From assembly GCA_965214485.1 (NCBI GenBank), contig CBDCBW010000017.1, positions 1-64,000 of the forward strand: DNA of 64,000 nucleotides, read 5' to 3'. The notes under the pieces were generated by a model, which searched no databases, had not been told where the DNA came from, and was given only the letters and a program-made list of their open reading frames with translations. Positions 16,180 through 23,714 of this stretch are shown here, piece by piece (the first letter of the stretch is position 1; the number at the start of each line of letters is the position of its first letter). Made by a program: the position numbers and the translations under genes. This stretch comes from JANQRZ01 sp965214485 (lineage in GTDB: Bacteria > Bacteroidota > Rhodothermia > Rhodothermales > JANQRZ01).

Positions 16180-16621
16180 GTGGAACGTCTGACAGCAGTT
16201 CTCCTTTTCCTCTTCGCCCCCGTGCTTTTCATCGCTTGCGACTCCGACGAAGACAGCGAGTCGGACCGCCTCTCTGTCAACGGGACTTGGCAGCTCGATC
16301 TGGAGGACGGAGCCGAATAGCTCGTCATCCAAGTCCCCAGCCTCACCCACTACAACCGAGATATTGACTTCTCCTTCGTCGGGCCGTGTTGGGACGTAGA
16401 CGACATCACTCTCACTCAACTCGATGCTCGCGTGTGGGTCAAGGTCGGTGATGACAGCCCCACCTTCTACCGTCAGGGAGACGATACTGGTAGTTGAGAC
16501 CGGCCAGATCGAATACCAAGCTCCAAACTCGCCTGGAACGTGCAGATTCGATTACACGGTGACCAACGGGTTCGAGACAGACACAGCAACGGTGACCGTG
16601 GCTGTAGCAATAGGCTCGTGA
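16180..16621 (+). pseudogene. Decayed small lipoprotein gene in the last cassette
   Basis: A GTG at 16180 opens a lipoprotein signal (VLLFLFAPVLFIAC) followed by an acidic stretch and NGTWQLDL. An in-frame TAG at 16318-16320 stops it after 46 residues. The same frame continues with protein-like sequence (LVIQVPSLTHYNRDIDFSFV...) to 16497. A second frame then carries a plausible end (VVETGQIEYQAPNSPG..., DYTVTNGFETDTATVTV) to the TGA at 16619-16621. One nonsense change and one frameshift explain this. The reconstructed product would be about 145 residues, of unknown function. Confidence 0.55.
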
Positions 16622-16675
16622 AGCGTCATGAACCCGAGCTACGGATTGCGACCAGACGAGCAGTAGCTTGGAGGT

Positions 16676-17158
16676 ATGAAGCCTTCGCTCTACATTGAGA
16701 CCTCCGTCGTCAGCTACCTCACCGCACACCCGAATCGTGACCTCGTCACAGCCGCTCGACAGCAACTCACGGCTGTGTGGTGGGCGACGCAACGCTCGAA
16801 GTACGACCTCTTCATCTCCCCGTTGGTCTTGGAAGAAGCGGAGCTAGGCGACGCCGAAGCTGCTGCGGCTCGTCTCTCCGTCCTCCAAGACCTCGACGCT
16901 CCTACGCCTTCCCCTGAAGCTGATGCACTGGCCGAGGCGCTTCTGCGCGAAGTGCCGCTCCCGGAGAAAGCGGCTGCCGACGCGGTCCACATCGCGGTGG
17001 CAGCCACGGCGGGAGCGGAGTACCTGCTGACGTGGAACTTCAGGCATATCGCCAACCCCGTGCTTCGGGAGCAGATCGCCGAGGTCTGCCGTAGAAGCGG
17101 ATACGAACCCCCAACGCTTTGCACCCCCGAAGACCTGCTGGAGGGCACGATCTCATGA
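16676..17158 (+). CDS. PIN-domain protein (VapC-like ribonuclease)
   Basis: 160 residues. The N-terminal LYIETSVVSYLT is the first PIN strand, with the usual Asp replaced by Glu8 as in the 'YIETS' subgroup. Further acidic residues fall in SPLVLEEAEL and the DAVHIAVAA motif, and the closing LLTWNFRHIAN is typical of the group. PIN proteins are Mg-dependent RNases and most are toxins. It overlaps the next small gene by 4 bp (ATGA), as expected for a two-gene module. It lies between attC3 and attC4, so it is cassette-borne. Confidence 0.8.
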   Translation: MKPSLYIETSVVSYLTAHPNRDLVTAARQQLTAVWWATQRSKYDLFISPLVLEEAELGDAEAAAARLSVLQDLDAPTPSPEADALAEALLREVPLPEKAAADAVHIAVAATAGAEYLLTWNFRHIANPVLREQIAEVCRRSGYEPPTLCTPEDLLEGTIS

Positions 17159-17355
17159 TCCCTGATTTCCTAGACGACACCCACACGACGCACCGGGACG
17201 AGATTATCCAGGAAGTACGCGCCAACCGCGAGGCTTACGCCGCCCGCTTTGATTACGACGTGCGGGCGATCCTTCGCCGAGCGCGTGAACGTGCGGCGGA
17301 AGGCGGCTGCAAGGTCGCGGAGCGTGAACCCCGGCGGGTGGTTTCGCCAGTGTAG
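17155..17355 (+). CDS. Small partner of the PIN-domain protein (candidate antitoxin)
   Basis: 66 residues, charged and probably helical (DEIIQEVRANREAYAARFDYDVRAILRRARERAAE). The ATG overlaps the PIN gene stop, so translation is coupled. Small proteins of this type follow 'YIETS' PIN genes in many cyanobacteria and Bacteroidota. The antitoxin role is inferred from context; no DNA-binding motif is evident. The gene ends 15 bp before the left end of the IS481 element, so the insertion may have altered its 3' end. Confidence 0.6.
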   Translation: MIPDFLDDTHTTHRDEIIQEVRANREAYAARFDYDVRAILRRARERAAEGGCKVAEREPRRVVSPV

Positions 17356-17405
17356 GAGCCGGTCAGTTCCTTTACAGTTTTGTCTGACCACATCGTTTAC
17401 ACCCC

Positions 17406-18603
17406 TCACGGCCGAAGCCTTAGCCCCGAGCGCTCGTCAAGCCGCGCCAACAGCCGGTCGTAGAAGTACAAGCTCCACACCCCGTCGGCGACTTCCTCGA
17501 GCCCGACCCACTCGTGCGCCAGCGCCTGACTGACGAAGAGCTGCTGCCGCTTCCACTTGATGTTGCCGCTCTTCGAGAGCCAGCGCACCTCGAAGTGGCC
17601 GGGGTACTCCGGCTTCGGGAGCACGTCGGGCATTGCGCGGGGCGAGGCCACGTAGAGTGAAGCGGGAGTCTCATAGCTGAGGGCCTCGTGCGGGCGCTCG
17701 TCGTTGAACTCCGTGCGCCAGCCGTCGAAGCGCACCTGCTGCCGTGCCATCTCACGCTCGGGTGGTCGTGCCGTCTCGGCCTTCAGGGTCTTGTGCATCC
17801 GCTCGTGGCGTCCGTTCTGTTGAGGCTGCCCTGGTGCGATCCGGTCGTGCCCGATTCCGAGCTTGAGCCCCCACACGTTCAGCCGACTCAGGCCGCAGAG
17901 CGCCTGCGTGGCGAACGGTACGCCGTTGTCGCTACGGATCGCCTCGGGCAGGCCGTACTTCTGGAACAGGCGCTCGAACTGATCCTTCGCGCCCTTCTGC
18001 TTGACCGATGGCAGGCCGGTGCAGCCGAGCACAAAGCGCGAGTGGGCGTCGCAGACCGTCAGCGGGTAGCAGTACACCCCGTCGCGGGTCTTGAACTGGC
18101 CTTTGAAGTCGGCCGTCCAGACCTCGTTGGGGGCCGTCGTCACCAGCGGGGCGGAGCCGGGGTGCTTCGGCACCCGGCGCTTGCGGCGCGTCTTCGTCAG
18201 CCCGTGGCGCTGGAGGATGGCCGCTGCCGTAGACGGCGCAGGCCAGCGGACGCCCTCGTGCCGCCGGGCGAGGTAGGGCAGCAGCTTGCGTGCGCCCCAG
18301 GTGGGGTGCGCCCGCCGGGCCTCAATGAGCAGGCGCTCCGCCTCCGGGTCGGTCTTAGCGTGCTGGGTATGTCGGGCTCGGCTACGGTCGAGGAGCGCCT
18401 CGGTGCCACCCTCAGCGTATCGCTCGATCCACTTGTAGACGGTGGGCCGGGAGACCGAGAAACGGTGGGCCGGGAGACCGAGAAACGGTGGGCCGGGAGA
18501 CCGAGAAGCGGTCGGCGAGTTCGGCGACAGAGTAGAGGCCGTCGAGGTGAGCGGCGACGAGGCGGGCGCGCTCCATAGGCGGGTCGGTAGTCTGGAAGGG
18601 CAT
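17406..18603 (-). pseudogene. IS481-family transposase, frameshifted by a 23-bp repeat
   Basis: The N-terminus (MPFQTTDPPMERARL..., helix-turn-helix ELADRFSVSRPTV) is in one frame from 18603. The rest, from FSVSRPTVYKWIERYAEGG to ERSGLRLRP, lies in another frame. It includes the DDE catalytic core (WTADFKGQF, IRSDNGVPF, NGRHERMHKTLKAE). The break coincides with three tandem 23-bp copies. A single copy would join the two parts exactly at FSVSRPTV. Two additional copies add 46 bp and shift the frame. As present it should not give full-length transposase unless slippage occurs. Confidence 0.8.
18439..18507. repeat. 23-bp x3 perfect tandem repeat inside the transposase
   Basis: Three identical copies begin at 18439, 18462 and 18485. 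Each encodes FSVSRPT on the minus strand in a different frame. Because 23 is not a multiple of three, only 1, 4, 7... copies keep the transposase open. Confidence 0.9.
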
Positions 18604-18685
18604 GGCAACTCACGGAAGGGTGTCCGTGTAAACCATGTGCCTGGACTATTGTGTAAACCATCAGCCCGGTCTGTACCGCCCGTGC

Positions 18686-18810
18686 ACATAACCCGCCGCT
18701 GCAAGCCGACGAAGGGCGTCAGCCTTCTCAGCTTCGGGCGGGGCGGTGGCGTCTCCGTAGCTTCGGCTGATCGCCCCGCCCTCTGCGGCTGAGCGGTCCA
18801 TCTGTTGTTG
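18686..18810 (+). mobile_element. attC recombination site (attC4, 125 bp)
   Basis: R'' ACATAAC (18686-18692); L'' CCGCTGCAAGCCGACG pairs with L' TGCGGCTGAGCGG (near 18784-18796), again with three unpaired left-arm bases. R' GTTGTTG (18804-18810) is a weaker match. The length equals the other two sites to within a base, while the central loop is unrelated and G+C-rich. It closes the array; chromosomal DNA resumes about 100 bp later with rnr. Confidence 0.75.
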
Positions 18811-18833
18811 CTCTGTTGCAAAGCTCAACTGAT

Positions 18834-18877
18834 GGGATCCCTTGACTACACCCCTTTGGGGCTGCGCTCGAGATGAC
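18834..18877. repeat. REP-like palindromic element
   Basis: GGGATCCCTTGACTAC, a hairpin CCCCTTTGGGG and CTGCGCTCGAGATGAC make up the 'GATCCCTcGAC...CTCGGGATGAC' type of extragenic palindrome found between genes in many bacteria. It lies between attC4 and the rnr stop codon. Confidence 0.45.
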
Positions 18878-18915
18878 CAAAACGAAGGCTCGGCGACAGA
18901 GCGAGCGGCCGTCCG

Positions 18916-21045
18916 TCACGCAGCGAAGGCGAGGTCGATCTTGCGGGTCTCGACGTTGGCGGCGGCGACCTGGACCTTGACAGGGTCGCCGAGGCGGATC
19001 GTGCGCCGGGTGTGGACGCCGACGAGGGTGTAGCTCCGCTCGTCGTACTCGTAGTGGTCGTCGTCCATGTCGCGGACGTGGACCAGGCCCTCGGCCAGGA
19101 GCTGCGTCATCTCGACGAAGACGCCGAACTTCGTCACGCCCGTCACGACGCCCTCGAACACGTCGCCGACGTGGCGGCTGACGTACTCGACGACCTTCAG
19201 CTTGACCGACTCGCGCTCGGCCTCGACCGCCTGGCGCTCCTGCTGCGAGCACCAGTCGCACGCCTCCTCCAGCGCGTCCTCGCCGATGCCTTTTCCGCCC
19301 GCGCCGTAGTGCTTCAGCAGGCGGTGCGCGATCAGGTCGGGGTAGCGGCGGATGGGCGAGGTGAAGTGCGAGTAGTGGCCGAACCCGAGGCCGTAGTGGC
19401 CGATGTTGTTCGGCGAGTAGACCGCCTTGGCCATCGCCCGCAGCGCGGCGACCTGGACCACCGCGCCCTCGGGCGAGCTCTTGACGTGTTCGAGGAGGGC
19501 GTTGAGGTCCTTGCGGTCCACGCTGCCGTCGGGGCCTTTCGGGAGCTGGTAGCCGAAGGCCTTGACGTAGTCGCGGAGGGCCTGGATTTTCTCGGCGTCG
19601 GGGCGGTCGTGGATGCGGTAGACGAACGGCTTGGCGTCCTTGCCCTTCCCGACGTGCTCGGCGACGGTCCGGTTGGCGAGCAGCATCAGCTCCTCGATCA
19701 GCCGGTTGGCCTCCTTGCGCTCCTTGCGGACGATCTCGACGGGCACGCCCTGGTCGTCGAGGATGATTTTGACCTCGGCGGTGTCGAAGTCGATCGAGCC
19801 CTGGCGCTTGCGCTTCTTGGTGAGGGTCCGGGCGAGCCCCGCGGCGAGGAGGACGTCGTCGCGGAGCGGGTGCTTCTGCGAACCGCCGTCGATGATCGTC
19901 TGCGCCTCGTCGTAGGTGAAGCGCTGCTTGCTGTGGATGACGGTCTCGCGGATCTGGTAGTCCTTGACCGCGCCGCCGGGCGAGACCTCCATCAGGCACG
20001 AATAGGCGAGCTTGTCCTCCTCCGGGCGGAGCGAGCAGACGCCGTTCGAGAGCTTCTCGGGGAGCATCGGGAGGACGCGGTCGACGAGGTAGGTGCTCGT
20101 CCCACGCTCGTAGGCCTCGCCGTCGAGGAGGGTGCCCTGCTTGACGTAGTGGCTCACGTCGGCGATGTGGACGCCGAGTTCGAGGTTGCCGCTCGGGAGC
20201 CGCTCGATGTGGACGGCGTCGTCGAAGTCCTTCGCGTCGTCGGGGTCGATCGTGAAGACGGCTTTGCCGCGGAGGTCGAGGCGGCGGGTGATCTCGGACG
20301 CTGGAATCTCGACGGGGATGTCCTCGGCCTCCTTCTCGACGGCCTTCGGGAACTCGGACTTGATGCCCTGGCTGAGGGCGACGGCGAGGACGGCGACGCC
20401 GGGGTCCGTCGCCTTGCCGAGGACGGCGAGCACCTTGCCCTCGGGCGAGGCCTTGGGGTCGGTGTAGGTCTCGATCGAGACGACGACCTTGTCGCCCTCG
20501 GTCGCGCCGTTGAAGTTTTCCTCGGCGACGTAGATGTCCTTCGTCAGCTTCTGGTCGTCGGGCTTGACGAAGGCGAAGTGCCCCATCTTGTCGAACGTCC
20601 CGACGGTCCGGGTCCGCCCGCGCTCGAGGACCTCGACGATCTCGGCCTCGCGGTGGCGGTCGCTGCGCTTGCCGCGCACCGAGGCCGCGAGCGAGACCCG
20701 GACGCGGTCGCCGTCGAGGGCGGTCTTCATCCGGGTGGCCGGGACGAACACGTCGGTGCTCTGGCCTTCGACGGTGACGAAGCCGTAGCCCTGCGGGTGC
20801 ATCTGGAGGACGCCCTCCGCGCCGTGGAGCTCGTGCTTCGACTGGTGCTGGTAGCGCCCGCCCTTGACCTTCTGGACGAGGCTCGACTCGCCGAGCTCGC
20901 CGAGGACGCTGCGGAAGAGCTTGTAGCGCTGGGTGTCCTTGATGCCGAGCTGCTTGCTGAGCTCTTTCGGGCGGAAGGCCTTTTTGCCGTCGTTGCGGAG
21001 GGCGTCGAGAATCTGGCGTTTGAGCTGGGCGCGGGTGTCGGGCAT
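18916..21045 (-). CDS. rnr: Ribonuclease R
   Basis: 709-residue 3'-5' exoribonuclease that degrades structured RNA. Domain order is an N-terminal winged-helix HTH (about 1-65, LKRQILDALRNDG), cold-shock domains (about 85-250), and an RNB catalytic domain with the metal-binding TIDPDDAKDFDDAVH near 262-275 and SPIRRYPDLIAHRLL near 540. An S1 domain follows (about 625-700, GDVFEGVVTGVTKFGVFV). The C-terminal basic tail of the E. coli enzyme is missing. It is transcribed away from the SDR gene, with a long hairpin-containing spacer in between. Confidence 0.95.
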   Translation of the reverse strand: MPDTRAQLKRQILDALRNDGKKAFRPKELSKQLGIKDTQRYKLFRSVLGELGESSLVQKVKGGRYQHQSKHELHGAEGVLQMHPQGYGFVTVEGQSTDVFVPATRMKTALDGDRVRVSLAASVRGKRSDRHREAEIVEVLERGRTRTVGTFDKMGHFAFVKPDDQKLTKDIYVAEENFNGATEGDKVVVSIETYTDPKASPEGKVLAVLGKATDPGVAVLAVALSQGIKSEFPKAVEKEAEDIPVEIPASEITRRLDLRGKAVFTIDPDDAKDFDDAVHIERLPSGNLELGVHIADVSHYVKQGTLLDGEAYERGTSTYLVDRVLPMLPEKLSNGVCSLRPEEDKLAYSCLMEVSPGGAVKDYQIRETVIHSKQRFTYDEAQTIIDGGSQKHPLRDDVLLAAGLARTLTKKRKRQGSIDFDTAEVKIILDDQGVPVEIVRKERKEANRLIEELMLLANRTVAEHVGKGKDAKPFVYRIHDRPDAEKIQALRDYVKAFGYQLPKGPDGSVDRKDLNALLEHVKSSPEGAVVQVAALRAMAKAVYSPNNIGHYGLGFGHYSHFTSPIRRYPDLIAHRLLKHYGAGGKGIGEDALEEACDWCSQQERQAVEAERESVKLKVVEYVSRHVGDVFEGVVTGVTKFGVFVEMTQLLAEGLVHVRDMDDDHYEYDERSYTLVGVHTRRTIRLGDPVKVQVAAANVETRKIDLAFAA

Positions 21046-21570
21046 GAAGCAGAGAGCGGGGGAGAGGGTTGGAAAGGGGGAAAAGTACGGAGTGGCCCCT
21101 CCGCGTGTTCGGCCTTCGCAGAGGGTTCGCGGGGTGAGAGCGGGGAGCGGGGCGAGAGAAAGACGAGCGAGTCGTCCCCCCTACGCCCCTTCGCTGTGTC
21201 GCCTCCTCTCGCTCTTTTCTGTCTCTTTCTTTTGTAGCTCTCCTTTCGCTTCCCCTCGCCGCGTCCGTTCTGCACCCGGAGCGCCGAGCCCGGAGCGCCG
21301 AGGGTGGAATCCGGCCCGTGAGAGCCGATCCGTTTGCTCCGCGCGTGATTGCTTCGGCGGCCCCTCCCCCTCCCCACGGCGCAGGGAGGGGGAGCGGTGT
21401 TCGGAGGGGCCGCTCGACCTGATTCCCTTCAGCCGGACGTGGTGTGAGAGCCGATCTGGGTAAGGTCCACACGGCCTGGGTGGCGCGTATATTTTCGCAG
21501 CTCGTGGAGCGGGGTGGGAGGGTTGGGGCACGCCCCCACCGCCGCGCCGAAGATAGCCAACCGGCCCGTC
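21046..21570. other. 525-bp non-coding spacer between rnr and the epimerase gene
   Basis: No gene is seen. It contains a tandem CCGGAGCGCCGAG pair (about 21278-21303) and an inverted repeat with perfect 10-bp outer arms CGGCCCCTCC (21358-21367) and GGAGGGGCCG (21403-21412). A 13-bp direct repeat GTGAGAGCCGATC brackets the hairpin (21318-21330 and 21442-21454). As the two flanking genes diverge, both promoters should lie here. Confidence 0.6.
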
Positions 21571-22392
21571 ATGGACTTCCAAACCGTCAGCGTCCTCGGG
21601 TGTGGCTGGCTCGGCCTGCCGCTCGCCGAGGCGCTCGCGCAGCGCGGCCTCGCCGTGCGCGGCAGCACCACCTCCCCGGACCGGCTGCCCTCGCTCGCCG
21701 AAGCGGGCATCGAGCCTTACCGCATCGCCGTTTCGGAGGCGGTGGAGGGCGAGGGTCGCGCCGACTTCTTCGGGTCCGCCGTCCTCGTCGTCGCGGTGCC
21801 GCCGCCGAAGGGCGGAGCGGCCTACCCGGCGGTGATGCACGCCGTCCGTGAGGAGGCGGAGGCGTACGGCGCGAGCTGGGTCGTGATGATGAGCTCGACC
21901 TCAGTCTACCCGGGCCTCGGTGGGGTGGTGACGGAGGCCGACGCGGGCGCGCGCGCGGGGCTGCCGCTCCGGCGGCACGGGGCCGCCGTGCTCGAAGCCG
22001 AGCGCGCACTCCGGGGCAGCGACCGCTTCGACACGACGGTCCTCCGGCTCGCCGGGCTCTACGGCTACGACCGCCACCCGGCGCGGGCGCTCGCCGGGCG
22101 CACCGGGCTCTCCGGCGGCGAGGCCTCGGTCAACCTCGTCCACCGCGACGACGTGATCGCGGCGACGCTGTTCGTGCTCGAGCGCGGCGCGCGGGGCCGG
22201 ACCTTCAACGTCTGCGCCGACGGGCATCCGGCGCGGGGGCACCTCTACCCGGCGGTCGCGCGGTCGCTCGGCCTCGCCCCGCCGGTCTTCGACGGCGGCC
22301 CGGTGGCAGGCAGCAAGCTCGTCTCGAACGAGCGGCTCCGGCAGCTCGGCTTCGCCTTCCGCCACCCCGACCCGACGGCGGACGCGCCGTGA
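21571..22392 (+). CDS. NAD(P)-dependent SDR-family epimerase/dehydratase (YeeZ-like)
   Basis: 273 residues from the ATG at 21571 (an upstream in-frame ATG would add a non-conserved tail). The Rossmann motif VLGCGWLGLPLAEAL at 8-22 binds the dinucleotide. MMSSTSVYPGLGG near 110-122 corresponds to the SDR serine/tyrosine region. LRLAGLYGYDRHPARAL near 160 and NLVHRDDVIAATLFVLE near 190 are typical of extended atypical SDRs. The substrate is unknown. The stop lies at the start of a 17-bp tandem repeat array. Confidence 0.75.
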   Translation: MDFQTVSVLGCGWLGLPLAEALAQRGLAVRGSTTSPDRLPSLAEAGIEPYRIAVSEAVEGEGRADFFGSAVLVVAVPPPKGGAAYPAVMHAVREEAEAYGASWVVMMSSTSVYPGLGGVVTEADAGARAGLPLRRHGAAVLEAERALRGSDRFDTTVLRLAGLYGYDRHPARALAGRTGLSGGEASVNLVHRDDVIAATLFVLERGARGRTFNVCADGHPARGHLYPAVARSLGLAPPVFDGGPVAGSKLVSNERLRQLGFAFRHPDPTADAP

Positions 22393-22478
22393 CGCGGCGG
22401 GCACCGCGTGAGGCGGCGGGCACCGTGAGGCGGCGGGCACCGTGAGGCGGCGGGCACCGTGAGGCGGCGGGCACCGTG
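22389..22478. repeat. 17-bp tandem repeat array between convergent genes
   Basis: About five copies of GTGAGGCGGCGGGCACC (the first two slightly divergent) fill the gap between the SDR stop and the SCP2 stop. Confidence 0.85.
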
Positions 22479-22481
22479 CCG

Positions 22482-22817
22482 CTAGCCCTTGCCGCCGAAC
22501 ATCCCCATGAACTTCGTGGCGAAGGGGACCGAGCCCTTGAGCTTCACCTTGCCGGACATCATCGCCATCATCGGGTTCGTCTGCCCGTTCTCGACGCTGA
22601 GCCACACGTCGGCGGGCGCGCTCAGGGTGAGCGCCGGGTCGTCGGCGGTGCCTTCGGCGACGTCCACCTGCCCGTCGTGGACGTGGATCAGGTAGCTGCC
22701 CCCGCCCTCGCCGCTGAGGTTCATCTGGACGACTTCGTCCACGCCCTCGGCCTTCTCGGGGTTGAAGCGGTTCGGGTAGGAGGCGAGGACGTCGTCGATG
22801 GAGCTGTAGCGGGGCAT
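22482..22817 (-). CDS. SCP2 sterol-binding-domain protein
   Basis: 111 residues making a single SCP2 fold. Visible features are MNLSGEGGGSYLIHVHDGQ (residues about 32-50), ADDPALTLSAPADVWLSVENG (about 58-78) and the closing MMAMMSGKVKLKGSVPFA, which is the conserved SCP2 end. Such proteins bind hydrophobic ligands such as lipids or acyl chains. No signal peptide is present, so it is cytoplasmic. It converges on the SDR gene. Confidence 0.85.
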   Translation of the reverse strand: MPRYSSIDDVLASYPNRFNPEKAEGVDEVVQMNLSGEGGGSYLIHVHDGQVDVAEGTADDPALTLSAPADVWLSVENGQTNPMMAMMSGKVKLKGSVPFATKFMGMFGGKG

Positions 22818-23040
22818 GGGGCTGCGTGGGCTGGGGAAAGAGGACGCCGGAAAGATACCGACGCCGGAGCCGAGGCGGAAGGTTGGAGCCGCAAGTGTGA
22901 AGAGGACCGTTCAGGCTGCCGAAGCCGCTTCGCAACACGCCGATGGGTGTTCCCTCCCTGCCCGCCATTCCCCCTCGCCGCTTTGAGCCCGTCTTCCGTC
23001 TCACGGCCGTCCAAGCCTCAAGGGTCCAGGGCCCCAAGGC

Positions 23041-23074
23041 GGAGGGGCTACTCGTCCGGAGGGGCTATTCGTCG
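23041..23074. repeat. 17-bp tandem duplication at the rlpA stop codon
   Basis: Two near-identical copies of GGAGGGGCTAYTCGTCS (23041-23057, 23058-23074). The RlpA stop codon at 23065-23067 lies in the second copy. Confidence 0.75.
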
Positions 23075-23586
23075 ACGAGCAGCTCGAGCTTGACGCGCGC
23101 CTTTCCGGTGCGGTGCAGGCCGATCCGGCGGGCCGCCGCCCACGAGAGGTCGATGATGCGGCGCTCGTGGTACGGCCCGCGGTCGTTGATGCGGACGACG
23201 ACGGAGCGGCCGGTCGTCTCGTTGGTGACCCGGACGCGGCTGCCGAGCGGGAGCGTCCGGTGCGCCGCCGTGAGCTTCGACGGGTCGAAGGGCTCGCCGC
23301 TGGCCGTGGCGTTGCCGGCGAGCTCGTCGCTGTAATAGCTGGCCTCGCCGCTGCCGGCGTTCGTCACGTCGGGCTCTTCGATCACGGCGACCCCGGCGCG
23401 GCCCCGCCCGAGGACCACCTCGCCGTCCGGCGAGAACGCGAGGTAGGCGGCGAGCCCGGCGGCGAGCCCGGCCGTGACCGCGAAGAGGATGCGCCAGAGC
23501 GTGAGGCGGGAGCGGAGGTGCCGGAGGGCGCGGCCGAGCCGGACGCGCTTGCGGCGGCTCGGCGGGGGCACGGGTGCGTCGGGCAT
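23065..23586 (-). CDS. RlpA-like double-psi beta-barrel protein
   Basis: 173 residues. A basic N-terminus and one transmembrane helix (about 30-52) replace the usual lipobox, so the domain is anchored and faces the periplasm. The RlpA barrel covers about 80-170 with GEASYYSDELAGNATASGE, LPLGSRVRVTNETTGRSV and VRINDRGPYHERRIIDLS, including the conserved Asp of NDRGP. RlpA proteins bind or cleave denuded glycan strands at the septum. No SPOR domain is present. A 15-bp tandem duplication lies in its upstream region. Confidence 0.85.
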   Translation of the reverse strand: MPDAPVPPPSRRKRVRLGRALRHLRSRLTLWRILFAVTAGLAAGLAAYLAFSPDGEVVLGRGRAGVAVIEEPDVTNAGSGEASYYSDELAGNATASGEPFDPSKLTAAHRTLPLGSRVRVTNETTGRSVVVRINDRGPYHERRIIDLSWAAARRIGLHRTGKARVKLELLVDE

Positions 23587-23611
23587 GGCAGAGAGCGGAA
23601 AAGGTCAGCGA

Positions 23612-23641
23612 AGGCGTCCGGCGGACAGGCGTCCGGCGGAC
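23612..23641. repeat. 15-bp tandem duplication upstream of rlpA
   Basis: Two perfect copies of AGGCGTCCGGCGGAC in the divergent rlpA / M28 peptidase spacer, 26 bp from the RlpA start codon. Confidence 0.8.
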
Positions 23642-23714
23642 AAGATAGGCTCTACCGCCGACTGGACGCCGGGTGGCGTAGATTCGCCCGGTCCCGTCCA
23701 CCGGAGGCCGTCCC

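Larger units (their letters stand above)
17371..18657 (-). mobile_element. IS481-family insertion sequence
   Basis: Imperfect terminal inverted repeats bound a transposase gene. The left end 17371-17402 and right end 18626-18657 share, in inverted orientation, GTGTAAAC, ATGTG, GAC and TGTAAA with the same spacing between blocks. Length is about 1.29 kb. It lies inside the last cassette, between the PIN module and attC4. The exact termini and target duplication could not be fixed by eye. Confidence 0.7.
8049..18810 (+). mobile_element. Integron gene-cassette array without visible integrase (CALIN-like)
   Basis: Four sites with attC architecture (10078-10132, 10860-10984, 16012-16135, 18686-18810) lie in the same orientation and separate blocks of unrelated genes. 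The latter three share the outer AAC/GTT triplets, an inner L'' box (GCARGCCGAC) and a partly complementary L' box (GCGGCTGA), with unpaired extra bases on the left arm only, as in known attC sites. Between them lie a toxin-antitoxin pair on the opposite strand, a haloperoxidase, secreted proteins and a PIN toxin. No tyrosine integrase or attI is present, so either the integrase lies elsewhere or has been lost. The left boundary is uncertain. Confidence 0.75.

Noticed and set aside
16318..16320. TAG as a read-through or recoded codon in the small lipoprotein
   Set aside because: No sign of amber suppression or pyrrolysine genes, and the downstream frame also needs a second frameshift, so gene decay is simpler.
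22389..22478. CRISPR array
   Set aside because: The 17-bp units are directly adjacent without spacers, so this is a simple tandem repeat; the same holds for the other short arrays.
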